The notes under the pieces are model-generated. The model saw only the letters and a program-made list of their open reading frames with translations, ran no database searches and had not been told where the DNA came from. The position numbers and the translations under genes are program-made. Shown one piece after another: positions 32,883 through 42,400 of a stretch of 64,000 bases of DNA; position 1 is the first letter of the stretch; each line of letters starts with the position of its first letter. Source of the stretch: Ruminococcus sp. (GTDB taxonomy: Bacteria > Bacillota > Clostridia > Oscillospirales > Ruminococcaceae); the NCBI GenBank assembly GCA_024403935.1, contig JAKSQV010000004.1, positions 1 to 64,000 on the forward strand, written 5' to 3'.

Positions 32883-35867
32883 TTACTTGATAACGCCGAT
32901 GCCCCAGATGGTGAAGCTTCCGTTTCCTGCCTTGGAGATTGAAACATTAAGCTCACCGCTTGTATTCTGGAAGTATCCGACTTCAGCGTCAGGACCGCCC
33001 CATGTATAAAGCTTATTTCCGCTTACCTTAGTGGTCTTGCCGTTGACTGTTACGTTTATGTCGCCCATACCCGATGCATTAGCCTTGAATACGATGCTGA
33101 GTCCCTTGCCTGTTGTCTTGAAGGTCATGGGATTACCGCCGTTTGAGGTGTAGCCGTACGGAAGCTTGCCGTAGCCTGTACCTCTCGTCCATGAGCCTGC
33201 ATTGAAGTTCTGGAGATCCTTTGTAGGATCGGCATTGTAGCAGGTCCAGTATTCAGAGCCGTAAGCCGACTTGTTGGGGATAGTGTAGGAATCAGAGCGA
33301 TTCTCTGTCCTCATTGCCTGACGTACATAGTAAGCCATGCAGTCTGCAACGAGCTGACCGCCCTTAGCGTGCGGATGATACTCATCCTGGAAGTAGTCGC
33401 CTGTTTTGAGGAATCCGCTGTTGAACGCCTTTGTGAGTGCGTTGTCCATGCTTATGATCGGAATATCGAAGTTCTTGCCTGCTGCTTCCATCTGCTTCTG
33501 GCTGGAGAATCCGCCCTTTGAACGTGTAATGAGAGCGATAACTGCGGGCTCGTTGGGAAGCTCGAGGAACTTTCTGATAAGAGACTCGAATGACTTCTTG
33601 TATGCTTCGCCTTCGTGGTCATTAACAGAGAATTCGATCACAACGATGTCGGGATTCTGACTGCATACTTCATTTTCTGCACGTACAAGTCCTACAACAG
33701 ATGATGTACCCGAGAGACCTGCGTTGATCTCCTTGAAGCCGCCCTTTGCAAATGTGTTCTTGATGTAGTTTGTAAAGGGAGTGCTGTAATTCTTGCCTTC
33801 GGTGATCGAGCCGCCGATATAAGCGAGGGTGAGAGACTTACCGTTTTCAGCTGCTTCGAGCTTCTTGGTGAGTCTGTATGTGTTGCCCATGTTGTTTATC
33901 GAACTCTTGTAGAAGTCGATATACTGAGCTGATGCTGTTTCATTGTAGTCATCCCACTTGTTGTCGGGCTTCGGAGGCTCCGGACGCTCAGGGAATGTCT
34001 TTATCTTGCCCATAACGAATTCATACGCAAGAACAAGGTCTGCAACATTGATCTCGTCAACGCCGCCGATATCGGCAGCCTTGAGAGCCATACTGTCCTT
34101 GAGTGTGCCGAGTACAGCCTGACGCTCGAGAACAACGTCGAACATATCGATCCTGCCGTCGTAGTTGAGGTCGCCGTACTCAAGACGCTTTGTACCGCCT
34201 GAGCCTTTGATGACAGTGCCTGCGGAAGCTGCTGTAACATCGTCGATATAGAAGCTGTTTGTGCTGTCCTCTGTTTCAACGTACAGCATGATGTCGGTAG
34301 CACCTGCGGGAAGCTTGTAGTTGGTATTTGCAAGCTGTACCCATGTGCCCTTTATGGTGGAAGCCTCGGCTATGCCGTCATAGCTTGTGGTTCCGCTTGC
34401 ATCCTTGTACTGGATCTTGAGGAAGAAGGTATCCTCAGAGCCGCCCTGATCGTAGAAGACGTTTGCACTGAAGCTGTAAGCCTGACCTGCAACGAAGTCG
34501 CTGCCGAGCTCTCTTGCGCCGCCGTTCCATGCAGCGGTTCTGCCGTCAACATAGATAGACTTGCTGCCCTCATAAGCCTTGTCGGAGGAGGAAGTGACGC
34601 TTGCTGCGCCTCTGCCTGTCCAGCCCTGAGCACCTGACTCGAATGTGTCGTTGAAGTATATCTTGCCGTCGCCTGTGGGAACAGGGGCATCACTGCTGCC
34701 GGAGAAGTTATCTGCGATGATCTTCTGGAATTCAGACTTGACCTGTGTATCCCTGAGCTTGCAGGTGCTGCGGTCGTAGTGTCCGCCTACGGGAGTATCC
34801 CAGAGGACGGGGCAGAGGTTGCGCTCACAAGCCTCGCGACAAACAGATGTGAGGTAGTCGCGTACAGAGCCTTCATCCTTGTTCTTGGTAGGACAGCCGT
34901 ACTCACCGATGATAACAGGTATGCCCTTGTCATAGAAGGTAGTCTTTACGAGGTCGAGGTTCTTTTCAAGCTCCTGCTTTTCAGCGTTAGAGCCCCATGT
35001 AGGAACACTTTTTCCCCAGTCAGCGTCCTCCTCGAGGATAGCGAATGTGGAGGGAATGTAATAATGTACTGAAACTGCGAGTCTGTTTACGGGATCATAG
35101 GGGATCTCAAAGAGGGGATCGCAGGTGAGATTGAGATCGGTATTGTATCCCGAGATCAGAAGATGACGGTACGAGTTGTTTGAGCCTGTAGCTCTGACCG
35201 TATTGATGAACTTCTGATTAACTTCGTTAACGAGGGAGTAGGATTTTTCCTTGTCGCCCGAATTTGAATACTGGTCCCAGATGTCGTTCCAGCCGAGCTC
35301 CTCATTCTGAGCCTCAAACATGAGGTGATCGCTGTAGTCCTTGAAGTTATCGCTTATCTGCTCCCACATACGGGTGTAGCGCTTCATGCACTCGTCCTTG
35401 TTTGTGGGCATTTTTTTAAGCCAGCCGTTATCCCAGTGGATATTTACGATGGCGTACATACCCGTTTCGAGTGTCCAGTCAACTATCTGTGTGACTCTCT
35501 TCATCAGGTCGGCATCAATGGTGTAGGTACCGTCATTTTTCATGCGGTTTGACCACGCAACGGGAATTCTCAGAACGCCGAAGCCTTCATCGGCGTAGCC
35601 CTGTATCATCTTCTGGGTGATCTCGGGGCTTCCCCATGCGGTTTCAAAATCCTTGACAGTAGCATTACCGCTTTCGTTTATCCAGTCTGCAGCGGCTTCC
35701 ATCGTGTTGCCGAGGTTGATACCGATTCCCATGTCTTCAACGAGCTCAAGCGTTGACATACTGCGCATTTCGCCGGGCTCTGCCGCGAAAACAGGAGCAG
35801 CAACGATTGAGGACGAAACGAACATGACCGCAGAAAGTGCGGCTGAAATGGTTCTTTTCAGCTTCAT
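32883..35867 (-). CDS. Bifunctional GH5 endoglucanase - CBM - dockerin - SGNH esterase
   Basis: A 994-residue secreted cellulosomal enzyme. Modules: signal peptide (about 1-29); GH5 barrel (about 35-395; GINLGNTMEA) with acid E189 in FEAQNEE and nucleophile E322 in VIIGEYGCP; CBM4/9/22-type sandwich (about 405-550); internal type I dockerin (about 562-625); Pro-rich linker; SGNH hydrolase (about 680-850) with Ser in YIGGSITEG, the Asn-containing FSVNDHE and the closing DEYHPHAKGG; and a C-terminal beta domain (about 860-994). GH5 would cut beta-1,4-glucans; the esterase probably deacetylates polysaccharide. The second dockerin loop is irregular (DIGGVDEINVAD). It is monocistronic. Confidence 0.92.
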   Translation of the reverse strand: MKLKRTISAALSAVMFVSSSIVAAPVFAAEPGEMRSMSTLELVEDMGIGINLGNTMEAAADWINESGNATVKDFETAWGSPEITQKMIQGYADEGFGVLRIPVAWSNRMKNDGTYTIDADLMKRVTQIVDWTLETGMYAIVNIHWDNGWLKKMPTNKDECMKRYTRMWEQISDNFKDYSDHLMFEAQNEELGWNDIWDQYSNSGDKEKSYSLVNEVNQKFINTVRATGSNNSYRHLLISGYNTDLNLTCDPLFEIPYDPVNRLAVSVHYYIPSTFAILEEDADWGKSVPTWGSNAEKQELEKNLDLVKTTFYDKGIPVIIGEYGCPTKNKDEGSVRDYLTSVCREACERNLCPVLWDTPVGGHYDRSTCKLRDTQVKSEFQKIIADNFSGSSDAPVPTGDGKIYFNDTFESGAQGWTGRGAASVTSSSDKAYEGSKSIYVDGRTAAWNGGARELGSDFVAGQAYSFSANVFYDQGGSEDTFFLKIQYKDASGTTSYDGIAEASTIKGTWVQLANTNYKLPAGATDIMLYVETEDSTNSFYIDDVTAASAGTVIKGSGGTKRLEYGDLNYDGRIDMFDVVLERQAVLGTLKDSMALKAADIGGVDEINVADLVLAYEFVMGKIKTFPERPEPPKPDNKWDDYNETASAQYIDFYKSSINNMGNTYRLTKKLEAAENGKSLTLAYIGGSITEGKNYSTPFTNYIKNTFAKGGFKEINAGLSGTSSVVGLVRAENEVCSQNPDIVVIEFSVNDHEGEAYKKSFESLIRKFLELPNEPAVIALITRSKGGFSSQKQMEAAGKNFDIPIISMDNALTKAFNSGFLKTGDYFQDEYHPHAKGGQLVADCMAYYVRQAMRTENRSDSYTIPNKSAYGSEYWTCYNADPTKDLQNFNAGSWTRGTGYGKLPYGYTSNGGNPMTFKTTGKGLSIVFKANASGMGDINVTVNGKTTKVSGNKLYTWGGPDAEVGYFQNTSGELNVSISKAGNGSFTIWGIGVIK

Positions 35868-35897
35868 AATGAATCAACTCCTTTTTGTTTTTGATTT

Positions 35898-35930
35898 TGC
35901 GGGAAAAATAAAGCCTATTATTGTCCCGCA
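35898..35930 (-). repeat. Inverted repeat in the 5' leader of the GH5-esterase mRNA
   Basis: TGCGGGA and TCCCGCA, 19 bases apart, between the promoter and the start codon. It could form a leader hairpin or an operator. Confidence 0.45.
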
Positions 35931-35944
35931 ATACCTCATATTAA

Positions 35945-35973
35945 ATTATATATCTATTTTGTATACTCCGCAA
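35945..35973 (-). promoter_or_regulatory. Probable promoter of the GH5-esterase gene
   Basis: On the minus strand TTGCGG, a 17-base spacer and TATAAT, 77 bases before the ATG. The -10 is perfect; the -35 keeps TTG only. Confidence 0.6.
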
Positions 35974-36112
35974 CCCAAGATTTGCAAAAATGGTGGATAA
36001 AATGTATTCTGATTTATTTTTAACCAAACGCATGATATAGTGTAAAAACAGTGAATCTTTCTAAAAATTCTCTGTATCTTGTAACTTAGCTTTTTACAGT
36101 TCTATGAAATGA

Positions 36113-36136
36113 AAAAGTACCCATACAGGTACTTTT
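36113..36136 (-). terminator. Terminator of the HD-hydrolase operon
   Basis: A 9-bp perfect stem (AAAAGTACC / GGTACTTTT) with a CATACA loop, 6 bases beyond the HD gene stop. Confidence 0.8.
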
Positions 36137-36141
36137 GAGTG

Positions 36142-36702
36142 CTATTCATTTTCAAGTTTGTTTACGGTTTCTGCGAGTATCTCTTTTCTCAGATCAGTCA
36201 GCCAATCTGAAAATGCAACAGTGTCAAATGCGTAGGTCTTGTTGAGTTCAAGCTCATTTTCCGACCACGTATCAAGCGGAGATTCATTGTGCTGTATCAG
36301 AGCCTCAAGCTTGTCGAGAGCCTTGAATATACGTGCTTCCTTTGTGTTCTGAGCATTCATCTCGGCGTAAAGCTCTGAGAAATGCCGTGACACTTCCTGT
36401 GGAAGCGAATCCACCCACTTGCCGAGGAGAGTGTCCTCGTGCGCACGGTCTGAATCGGTCTTTGCAAATGTGGGAATGTCTCCCGTAAAGCATTCGCCGA
36501 GGTCGTGTATCAGACACATTTCAGTGACCTTGTTTATATCGGCATCGGGAAACTCATTCTTCAGCAGCATCGCCATAAGCGAAATACGCCAGCTATGCTC
36601 GGCAACGCTTTCTATGCGTCCTGACGATGTTGTACAGTGCCGCAGAGTGTCCTTCAGCCGTTCGGCTGTGTGAAGAATCTCAAGAAACTCGTTCGGTGTC
36701 AT
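36142..36702 (-). CDS. HD-domain phosphohydrolase (YfbR/HDDC2-like)
   Basis: A 186-residue cytosolic HD-superfamily enzyme; relatives are 5'-nucleotidases acting on deoxynucleoside monophosphates. The metal ligands are visible: His in RIESVAEHSWR, the HD doublet in CLIHDLGE, and a later Asp in FKALDKLEAL. The whole length is one HD domain. It overlaps the upstream gene by 4 bases (ATGA). Confidence 0.85.
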   Translation of the reverse strand: MTPNEFLEILHTAERLKDTLRHCTTSSGRIESVAEHSWRISLMAMLLKNEFPDADINKVTEMCLIHDLGECFTGDIPTFAKTDSDRAHEDTLLGKWVDSLPQEVSRHFSELYAEMNAQNTKEARIFKALDKLEALIQHNESPLDTWSENELELNKTYAFDTVAFSDWLTDLRKEILAETVNKLENE

Positions 36703-37109
36703 GCTGAAGCGACATTCACAGCTTTTTTGTAGGTTGCGACAACATACAGACCGAGGCTGTCGTTGCGTCTGTCATATATCACATTGTCAATGACAGGAAC
36801 AAGATGAAAATAGCTGATCCTGTTGGTTACGAAAACACAGTATGTACCTACGGGAAGATCGAGATCCCTGAGCTGTGTATTATCGTTGTAGTCGCGTTCC
36901 TTGTAGATGCCGTTGCGTGACATATATTCCTCAAACACGCTCTGGACATTGTACGTCTCATAGTCCGATCTTTCAGCGAGCTCTTTCAGCTCCTGCTTGA
37001 CTGTCGAGTACTCTCTGCCGACAAGCTTCGTCATTGTCCTTACAACGCAGCTCTGCTTGTCTTCACTTGGGTTGTACTGCTCAAATGAAAGCTTACATTC
37101 TCCTGACAT
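36699..37109 (-). CDS. Hypothetical protein with a possible papain-like Cys-His-Asp triad
   Basis: A 136-residue soluble protein. C21 starts a helix (KQSCVVRTMTKLVGREY), and H102 begins a strand ending in Asp (FHLVPVIDNVIYDRRN, D113). This spacing and the H-to-D strand pattern resemble papain-like or C39-like peptidases and deamidases. No family is recognised, and activity is an inference. ATG 37109 is preferred (GAAGGGGA upstream) over one 54 bases earlier. It is coupled to the HD gene by an ATGA overlap. Confidence 0.6.
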   Translation of the reverse strand: MSGECKLSFEQYNPSEDKQSCVVRTMTKLVGREYSTVKQELKELAERSDYETYNVQSVFEEYMSRNGIYKERDYNDNTQLRDLDLPVGTYCVFVTNRISYFHLVPVIDNVIYDRRNDSLGLYVVATYKKAVNVASA

Positions 37110-37527
37110 TTTAATTTTCCCCTTCCACCACGGAGACTTCCAAGAAACGGTCTCCGGCATCACATATCACCCCAAAATGTGTATGTGAAATGATGATATC
37201 ATTATTTTGTAACGGTCATCAGCAACAGACATGAGACAACATTCTATAATTTGTACGTACACGCTGCACGAACATTGTATACAATGAAAAGAACATCGTT
37301 ATTCACGTCTTATCAACAGCTTGAAGACCAAAAGTTATTATATATGAAAATGGTCGTAAAGTCAATGATATCCAAAGATTTTAAACCTTTTGAGTAGCAT
37401 AGCTGACCTCTGGAAATTTGTGTTTATTTAAAAGCAACAAAAATGCATCGGAAATAAAAACGTAATAAGTGAATATGCGGAAAAATGATATTTTTTAAAG
37501 AAATGCCGTAACCGGACGTGGCGTTCA
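37110..37527. other. Intergenic region (418 bp), AT-rich, no gene seen
   Basis: It lies between the TetR gene 3' end and the start of the peptidase-like gene, both minus. Short palindromes occur (ATGATATCAT near 37190). No convincing promoter, RNA or coding frame was found; the transcript start for the HD operon must be here. Confidence 0.5.
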
Positions 37528-38163
37528 TCAGCTATTCGCGAGATGGTTGTGTGCGTACAAATCATAGTTGATTTTTTCGGCTTTCCCGGCGGACACAGCT
37601 GAGTCGGCGATACCCTCAAGAGAAATACTTATCGTAAAGAATACGTCCTCGATTATCTGATCACGGTCACATTCCTCCTTGCTCTGAATGATATCAAGGA
37701 GCTTTCCTGACATTGCTTCAATAAAGAATGACTTCAGAAAGTCCCTGTACTCGGGAATGAGCCGTATTCCCCGTGACTGTTCAACAGTTGAGAGCATTCG
37801 TTCGGCGATGAAATCGAAATCCTGATAGAGACCACGCTTGATCTCTATGCTTCCGAGCGAGTCACATACACAGTTGAGTATGTGCTTGTTCTCCTCAATA
37901 TATTTCAGCAGGAAATACATTCCCTCCTCGTATTTCATTGCAGCCGTGAAGCTCTTGACGCGCTCTATCGCTTCCTGATTCAGCATCCATTTCAGCAGAT
38001 CGTGTATATCCTGAAAATGGTAGTAGAAGGTTTTGCGGTTGAGTCCGCATTCCCTGATTATATCGCTTACCGTGATCTTTGAAAGCGGCTTTTTTTCAAG
38101 CAGCATTTTCAGCGCATGGGCAAGAGTTTTTTTTGTATTGTTGCTTGTTACTGTGTAATTCAT
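37528..38163 (-). CDS. TetR/AcrR-family transcriptional regulator
   Basis: A 211-residue repressor. The N-terminal HTH (about 8-52: TLAHALKMLLEKKPLSKITV, SDIIRECGLNRKTFYYHF) is followed by a DhaS/TetR_C_7-like ligand domain. GGAGGTG stands 5 bases before the ATG at 38163. It is divergent from an MMPL exporter gene with 167 bases between. The shared region holds CGGACA / TGTCCG arms and two AATTTCACACA repeats, so it probably controls the exporter. Confidence 0.88.
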   Translation of the reverse strand: MNYTVTSNNTKKTLAHALKMLLEKKPLSKITVSDIIRECGLNRKTFYYHFQDIHDLLKWMLNQEAIERVKSFTAAMKYEEGMYFLLKYIEENKHILNCVCDSLGSIEIKRGLYQDFDFIAERMLSTVEQSRGIRLIPEYRDFLKSFFIEAMSGKLLDIIQSKEECDRDQIIEDVFFTISISLEGIADSAVSAGKAEKINYDLYAHNHLANS

Positions 38164-38220
38164 AGCGAGCACCTCCAAATCTATTATAACTTGTTTTTCT
38201 GCGTTTTTCAAGGCAAAATA

Positions 38221-38266
38221 CGGACATTTGACCATCAATTTCACACATTTGTCCGAATTTCACACA
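38221..38266. promoter_or_regulatory. Probable TetR operator region
   Basis: CGGACA at 38221 and TGTCCG at 38250 form an inverted pair. AATTTCACACA occurs twice (38237-38247 and 38256-38266). It lies between the divergent TetR and MMPL genes. Confidence 0.5.
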
Positions 38267-38284
38267 GTTATGTGCTTTTAGCCG

Positions 38285-38313
38285 TTGAAAATATCAGGTG
38301 TATATGTTAATAT
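38285..38313 (+). promoter_or_regulatory. Probable promoter of the MMPL exporter operon
   Basis: TTGAAA, a 17-base spacer and TAATAT, 17 bases before the ATG. Confidence 0.5.
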
Positions 38314-38330
38314 TTCTTCGAGGTGAAAAT

Positions 38331-40388
38331 ATGGAAAGATTTTTCAGAATTGTAACTGCACGTCCAAAGCTTGTTGTACTGCTGTTTCTTCTTGTATCTA
38401 TTGTCTGCGGTATAATGTACGGCTTTGTGGGTGTAAACTATGACCTGACGGATTATCTGCCGCCTGACAGCCCTTCAACTGTCGCCATTGACGTTATGGA
38501 AAATGAATACGCAGGCGGTATACCCAATGCAAGAGTTATGGTCAGGGATGTGACGCTTCCGCAGGCTCTTGAATACAAGGAGAAAATTGCTGCTGTTGAC
38601 GGCGTAACCGACATTATGTGGCTCGACGACAGTGCCGATGTTCTCCAGCCGCTCGAGACGCTTGACCAGTCACTTGTCGGCGATTATTACAAGGACGGTG
38701 CGGCTCTGTTCAATGTTACAATAGAGGAGAAGAAGATACCCGATGCCGTGGCTGAGATACGCAGTATAATAGGGGATGACAATGCTATAACGGGTACTGC
38801 CGGTTCCACCGCTGCTGCGACCAGAGATACGGTTTCTGAGGTATCAGTCATTGCAGTTTGTACTGTCATATTTGTCATATTCATTCTTATCATGACAACA
38901 GGCTCATGGGCTGAACCTTTCATCATCCTGCTCGGATTCGGCGCGGCGATAATAATCAACATGGGCACTAATATCATGTTCGGTACCATATCATTCGTAT
39001 CGAATGCAGCTGCCCCGACATTACAGATAGCCGTTTCGCTTGACTATTCTGTTTTTCTCATCCACAGGTTTGAAGCCTGCCGAAAGGAAAAGGGTGATGT
39101 AAGAGAAGCGATGATAACAGCACTTTGCAAGTCAACATCCTCTATCCTTTCAAGCGGCCTGACAACTGTCATAGGCTTTCTTGCGCTGTGCCTGATGAAG
39201 TTCAGGATAGGTCCGGATATGGGATTCGTGCTTGCAAAGGGCATTGCGATAAGTCTTATATCGGTATTCGTGCTTCTTCCGAATATAATACTTCTGACTT
39301 ACAAGCTGATGGACAAAACAGCTCACAGACCGTTTGTACCGAGTTTTAACGGCTTTGCAAAGCTTGTAACAAAAATCATGCTTCCTCTTGCAGTTGTATT
39401 TGCGGTACTCATAATACCTTCATACCTTGCTTCAAATTCAAACAGCTATTATTACGGTGCGTCCCATATTTTCGGCAAGGGTACGGAATACGGCAGGGAC
39501 ACCGAAGCTGTTGAGGAGGTATTCGGCAGAAGTGATACCTATGTCCTCATGGTGCCGAAGGGGGACAACGTTACGATGAAGTCCCTTTCCGACAAATTGC
39601 AGGAGCTTCCGCAGGTCTCCTCCGTTCTCTCATACGTTGATACAGTCGGAGTTGAGATACCCGAACAGTATCTCGATGAGGAAACGCTTTCAAAGCTTGT
39701 ATCCGAAAACTATTCGCGTCTTGTGCTGAATCTTGATACCGAATATGAAAGCGAGGAGACGTTCAGACTTATTGAAGAAATACGCCGCATTGCCGCAGAC
39801 CACTATGAAGAATATCATCTGGCAGGGCAGGGAGTATCTACATACGACCTTATGGAGACCGTTACAGATGATATGCTGAAGGTGAATCTCATAGCGATAG
39901 CAGCGGTCTTCCTTGTGCTTCTGCTCTCCATGAAATCCGTTACACTGCCGATCATTCTTGTTCTCAGCATTGAAACGGCTATCTGGGTGAATATGTCATT
40001 CCCGTACTTTATGGACACAACGATCTTCTACATTTCATACCTTATTGTAAGCTCTATCCAGCTCGGTGCAACCGTTGACTATGCGATCCTGTTCACCGAC
40101 CGCTATCTTGAGCTGCGCAAGGAGCACAACAAAAAGGATACCGTACGTCTTATGCTTTCCTCATGCATCGTATCGCTTATCGCTTCGAGCAGCGTTATGA
40201 TAGTTGTAGGCTTCCTTATGGGTTACATTTCAACTCACGGACTGCTTGCCCAGCTTGGTCTGTTTATCGGACGCGGAACACTCTGCTCGCTCATTATCGT
40301 TCTGTTTGTTCTTCCCGGACTGCTTTACCTCTTTGACGGACTTATCGGCAGAACAACAAGACATTCTGATTTTCTGAAGGAGAGATGA
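38331..40388 (+). CDS. MMPL-type RND transporter
   Basis: A 685-residue inner membrane exporter of the MMPL/YdfJ group. It has the duplicated RND plan: helix 1 (about 14-36), extracytoplasmic loop (40-150), five helices (about 165-320), then the same again (about 330-355, loop, 500-680). The typical SLDYSVFLIHRF and TVDYAILFTDRYLELR helices, with Asp and Tyr in the proton path, are both present. ATG 38331 follows GAGGTG. It overlaps the next gene by a few bases. The substrate, likely a lipid or hydrophobic compound, is unknown. Confidence 0.92.
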   Translation: MERFFRIVTARPKLVVLLFLLVSIVCGIMYGFVGVNYDLTDYLPPDSPSTVAIDVMENEYAGGIPNARVMVRDVTLPQALEYKEKIAAVDGVTDIMWLDDSADVLQPLETLDQSLVGDYYKDGAALFNVTIEEKKIPDAVAEIRSIIGDDNAITGTAGSTAAATRDTVSEVSVIAVCTVIFVIFILIMTTGSWAEPFIILLGFGAAIIINMGTNIMFGTISFVSNAAAPTLQIAVSLDYSVFLIHRFEACRKEKGDVREAMITALCKSTSSILSSGLTTVIGFLALCLMKFRIGPDMGFVLAKGIAISLISVFVLLPNIILLTYKLMDKTAHRPFVPSFNGFAKLVTKIMLPLAVVFAVLIIPSYLASNSNSYYYGASHIFGKGTEYGRDTEAVEEVFGRSDTYVLMVPKGDNVTMKSLSDKLQELPQVSSVLSYVDTVGVEIPEQYLDEETLSKLVSENYSRLVLNLDTEYESEETFRLIEEIRRIAADHYEEYHLAGQGVSTYDLMETVTDDMLKVNLIAIAAVFLVLLLSMKSVTLPIILVLSIETAIWVNMSFPYFMDTTIFYISYLIVSSIQLGATVDYAILFTDRYLELRKEHNKKDTVRLMLSSCIVSLIASSSVMIVVGFLMGYISTHGLLAQLGLFIGRGTLCSLIIVLFVLPGLLYLFDGLIGRTTRHSDFLKER

Positions 40389-40390
40389 AT

Positions 40391-42349
40391 ATGAAAAGAT
40401 ATACACGTTTTACTGCTGCTTTTCTTGCTTCTGTACTTGTGGTCTCATGCGCGCCTCTGACGTTTTCCGCCGGAGCTTCCGATGCGAAGGAGGAAGTCAT
40501 CTATGTCATGGCTGATGCTTCCGGAGAAGTAAAGGATGTCTACGCCGTGAATATTTTCGGAAGCGGAAGCCATACAGACTACGGCAAATACAAGGACCTG
40601 AAGATACTCAACACCCGTGATGTGCTCACCGAATCTGCTGACGGCTATTCCTTCACCTCGAAAGCCGATAAGGTGTATGTACAGGGAACGCTGACGGATA
40701 CTGAGATACCGTGGGATATTTCAATCAGGTATTTTCTTGACGGAAAAGAAATGTCCGCCTCGGAGATAGGCGGAAAAAGCGGCAGGCTTGAAATAAAGTT
40801 CAGCGTTGCCAAAAACAAGGCTTACAAGGCAGATTTCTATAACGGATGTGCTGTACAGGCTGATTTCACGCTTGATACGAAAATATGCAGCAATATCAGT
40901 GCTCCCGAAGCTACGGTGGCAAATGTCGGCTCGAACAAGCAGCTCACCTATACCATACTGCCGGGCAAGGGCATTGATACTTCAATTACCGCTTATGTCA
41001 CGGACTTTGAAATGCCGGGAACGTCAATTAACGGAATAAGGCTCAATCTCAATATGACTGTCGATACATCACGGTTTTCGGATAGAATAACACAGCTTAC
41101 CGACGGTATCGCCAAGCTTGATGACGGAGCAAAAACGCTGTCTGACGGTACGGGTACTCTCAAAGACGGTACTGCTGTACTGAAGGACGGCTCCAAGAAG
41201 CTTGCAAGCGGTGCTGATACCCTCGACAGCGGTATCTCAACTCTTGAAAGCGGTGTCAGGACAATGCAGGAGGGGCTGAATGCGCTCTATTCGCAGAACA
41301 ATACCCTGAACGGCGGTTCTGCTCAGGTAAAGGCAGCTCTTGACACGATACAGTCATCTCTCGATTCTGTCTCAGCCGATACGGAAAGCCTGAAGGAACT
41401 TGTTCAGGCTTCGGGACAGATACAGGACGCGCTCGCTCAGCTTCAGAGCGGTGCTTCCGAGCTGGAGCAGGCAGCTTCATATTCGGCATTTGAAAGTACA
41501 ATGCTCGGCAGCGGGCTTGATATAGCTTCGCTTCAGAGCGGAAATGATACCGCTGTTCAGGCTCTGAACGGGCAGATAGCAAAGCTGACGGAAATGATGG
41601 CTTCTCTGCCCGATGGCTCTGCTGAAAAACAGGAGATGCAGGCTCAGATCGACTCCTCTAAGAATATCGTTCAGCTTCTGACAGGAAGCAGCGGCATGAT
41701 CTCGGGAACAAAAGCATATTTCGGGGGTCTGAGCGACGGCACAAAGCAGCTCAGCGGCGGTCTTTCCCGGCTTAACACGAGCTATTCGAGCTTCAACAGC
41801 GGCTTGCAGACACTTGTAAATACGCTTTCGGGAATGCTTGTGAAGCTGTCATCTCTTTCGGACGGTATAACAGAGCTTGCAAATCAGTACAGCGGGCTTG
41901 ACAGCGGTATTCATCAGTATACTGACGGCGTGGCAAAGATAGTATCAGGTTATCAGTCACTCACTGACGGTACATCTGCCATTGCGGGAGGAAGCAGGGA
42001 GCTCAGGACAGGAGCGGCTGACCTCACGAACGGTATGTCTGATCTGTATGACGGAACAGAAGACCTGTCCGACGGCTCAAAGAAGCTTGCGGACGGTACA
42101 GGTGAGCTCCGCAGCAAGACTGACGGGATAGACAAGACGATAGACGGTGAGATAGATTCACTTATTGAAACGATAAAAGGCTGTGACCTCACAGACGTTT
42201 CATTCGTATCTGAGAAGAACAAATCGGTTTCGGGCGTTCAGTTCGTAATAAAAACCGATGCGATCACTAAACCTGCGGTTAAGGTGACCGAGCAGCCAAA
42301 AAAGGAAAAGCTGTCCTTTTGGCAGAAGCTGATACGTCTGTTCAAATGA
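40391..42349 (+). CDS. Exported heptad-repeat protein (YhgE/Pip-like), partner of the MMPL exporter
   Basis: A 652-residue exported protein. It has a signal peptide (about 1-28), a beta-rich N-terminal domain (about 30-215), then long helical repeats of the xxxLxxG type (LTDGIAKLDDGAKTLSDGTG and similar, about 220-310 and again 440-580). A low-charge tail ends in a basic amphipathic helix (FWQKLIRLFK). Such repeats occur in the extracytoplasmic part of YhgE/Pip and of some MMPL proteins; here they form a separate protein. The second ATG (40391) has AAGGAG at good distance; the first, in ATGA with the exporter stop, is too close. Confidence 0.82.
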   Translation: MKRYTRFTAAFLASVLVVSCAPLTFSAGASDAKEEVIYVMADASGEVKDVYAVNIFGSGSHTDYGKYKDLKILNTRDVLTESADGYSFTSKADKVYVQGTLTDTEIPWDISIRYFLDGKEMSASEIGGKSGRLEIKFSVAKNKAYKADFYNGCAVQADFTLDTKICSNISAPEATVANVGSNKQLTYTILPGKGIDTSITAYVTDFEMPGTSINGIRLNLNMTVDTSRFSDRITQLTDGIAKLDDGAKTLSDGTGTLKDGTAVLKDGSKKLASGADTLDSGISTLESGVRTMQEGLNALYSQNNTLNGGSAQVKAALDTIQSSLDSVSADTESLKELVQASGQIQDALAQLQSGASELEQAASYSAFESTMLGSGLDIASLQSGNDTAVQALNGQIAKLTEMMASLPDGSAEKQEMQAQIDSSKNIVQLLTGSSGMISGTKAYFGGLSDGTKQLSGGLSRLNTSYSSFNSGLQTLVNTLSGMLVKLSSLSDGITELANQYSGLDSGIHQYTDGVAKIVSGYQSLTDGTSAIAGGSRELRTGAADLTNGMSDLYDGTEDLSDGSKKLADGTGELRSKTDGIDKTIDGEIDSLIETIKGCDLTDVSFVSEKNKSVSGVQFVIKTDAITKPAVKVTEQPKKEKLSFWQKLIRLFK

Positions 42350-42360
42350 GACGAAAAAGA

Positions 42361-42393
42361 AAAGAGCGGCAAATTCGGAATTGCCGCTCTTTT
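42361..42393. terminator. Bidirectional terminator
   Basis: AGAGCGGCAA / TTGCCGCTCT with an 8-base loop and T5. It separates the heptad-repeat gene from the convergent dockerin gene. Confidence 0.9.
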
Positions 42394-42400
42394 TGTTGCT

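Noticed and set aside
36980..37163. A longer N-terminus for the peptidase-like protein starting at 37163
   Set aside because: The added 18 residues have no ribosome site, while the ATG at 37109 follows a GA-rich site at normal distance.
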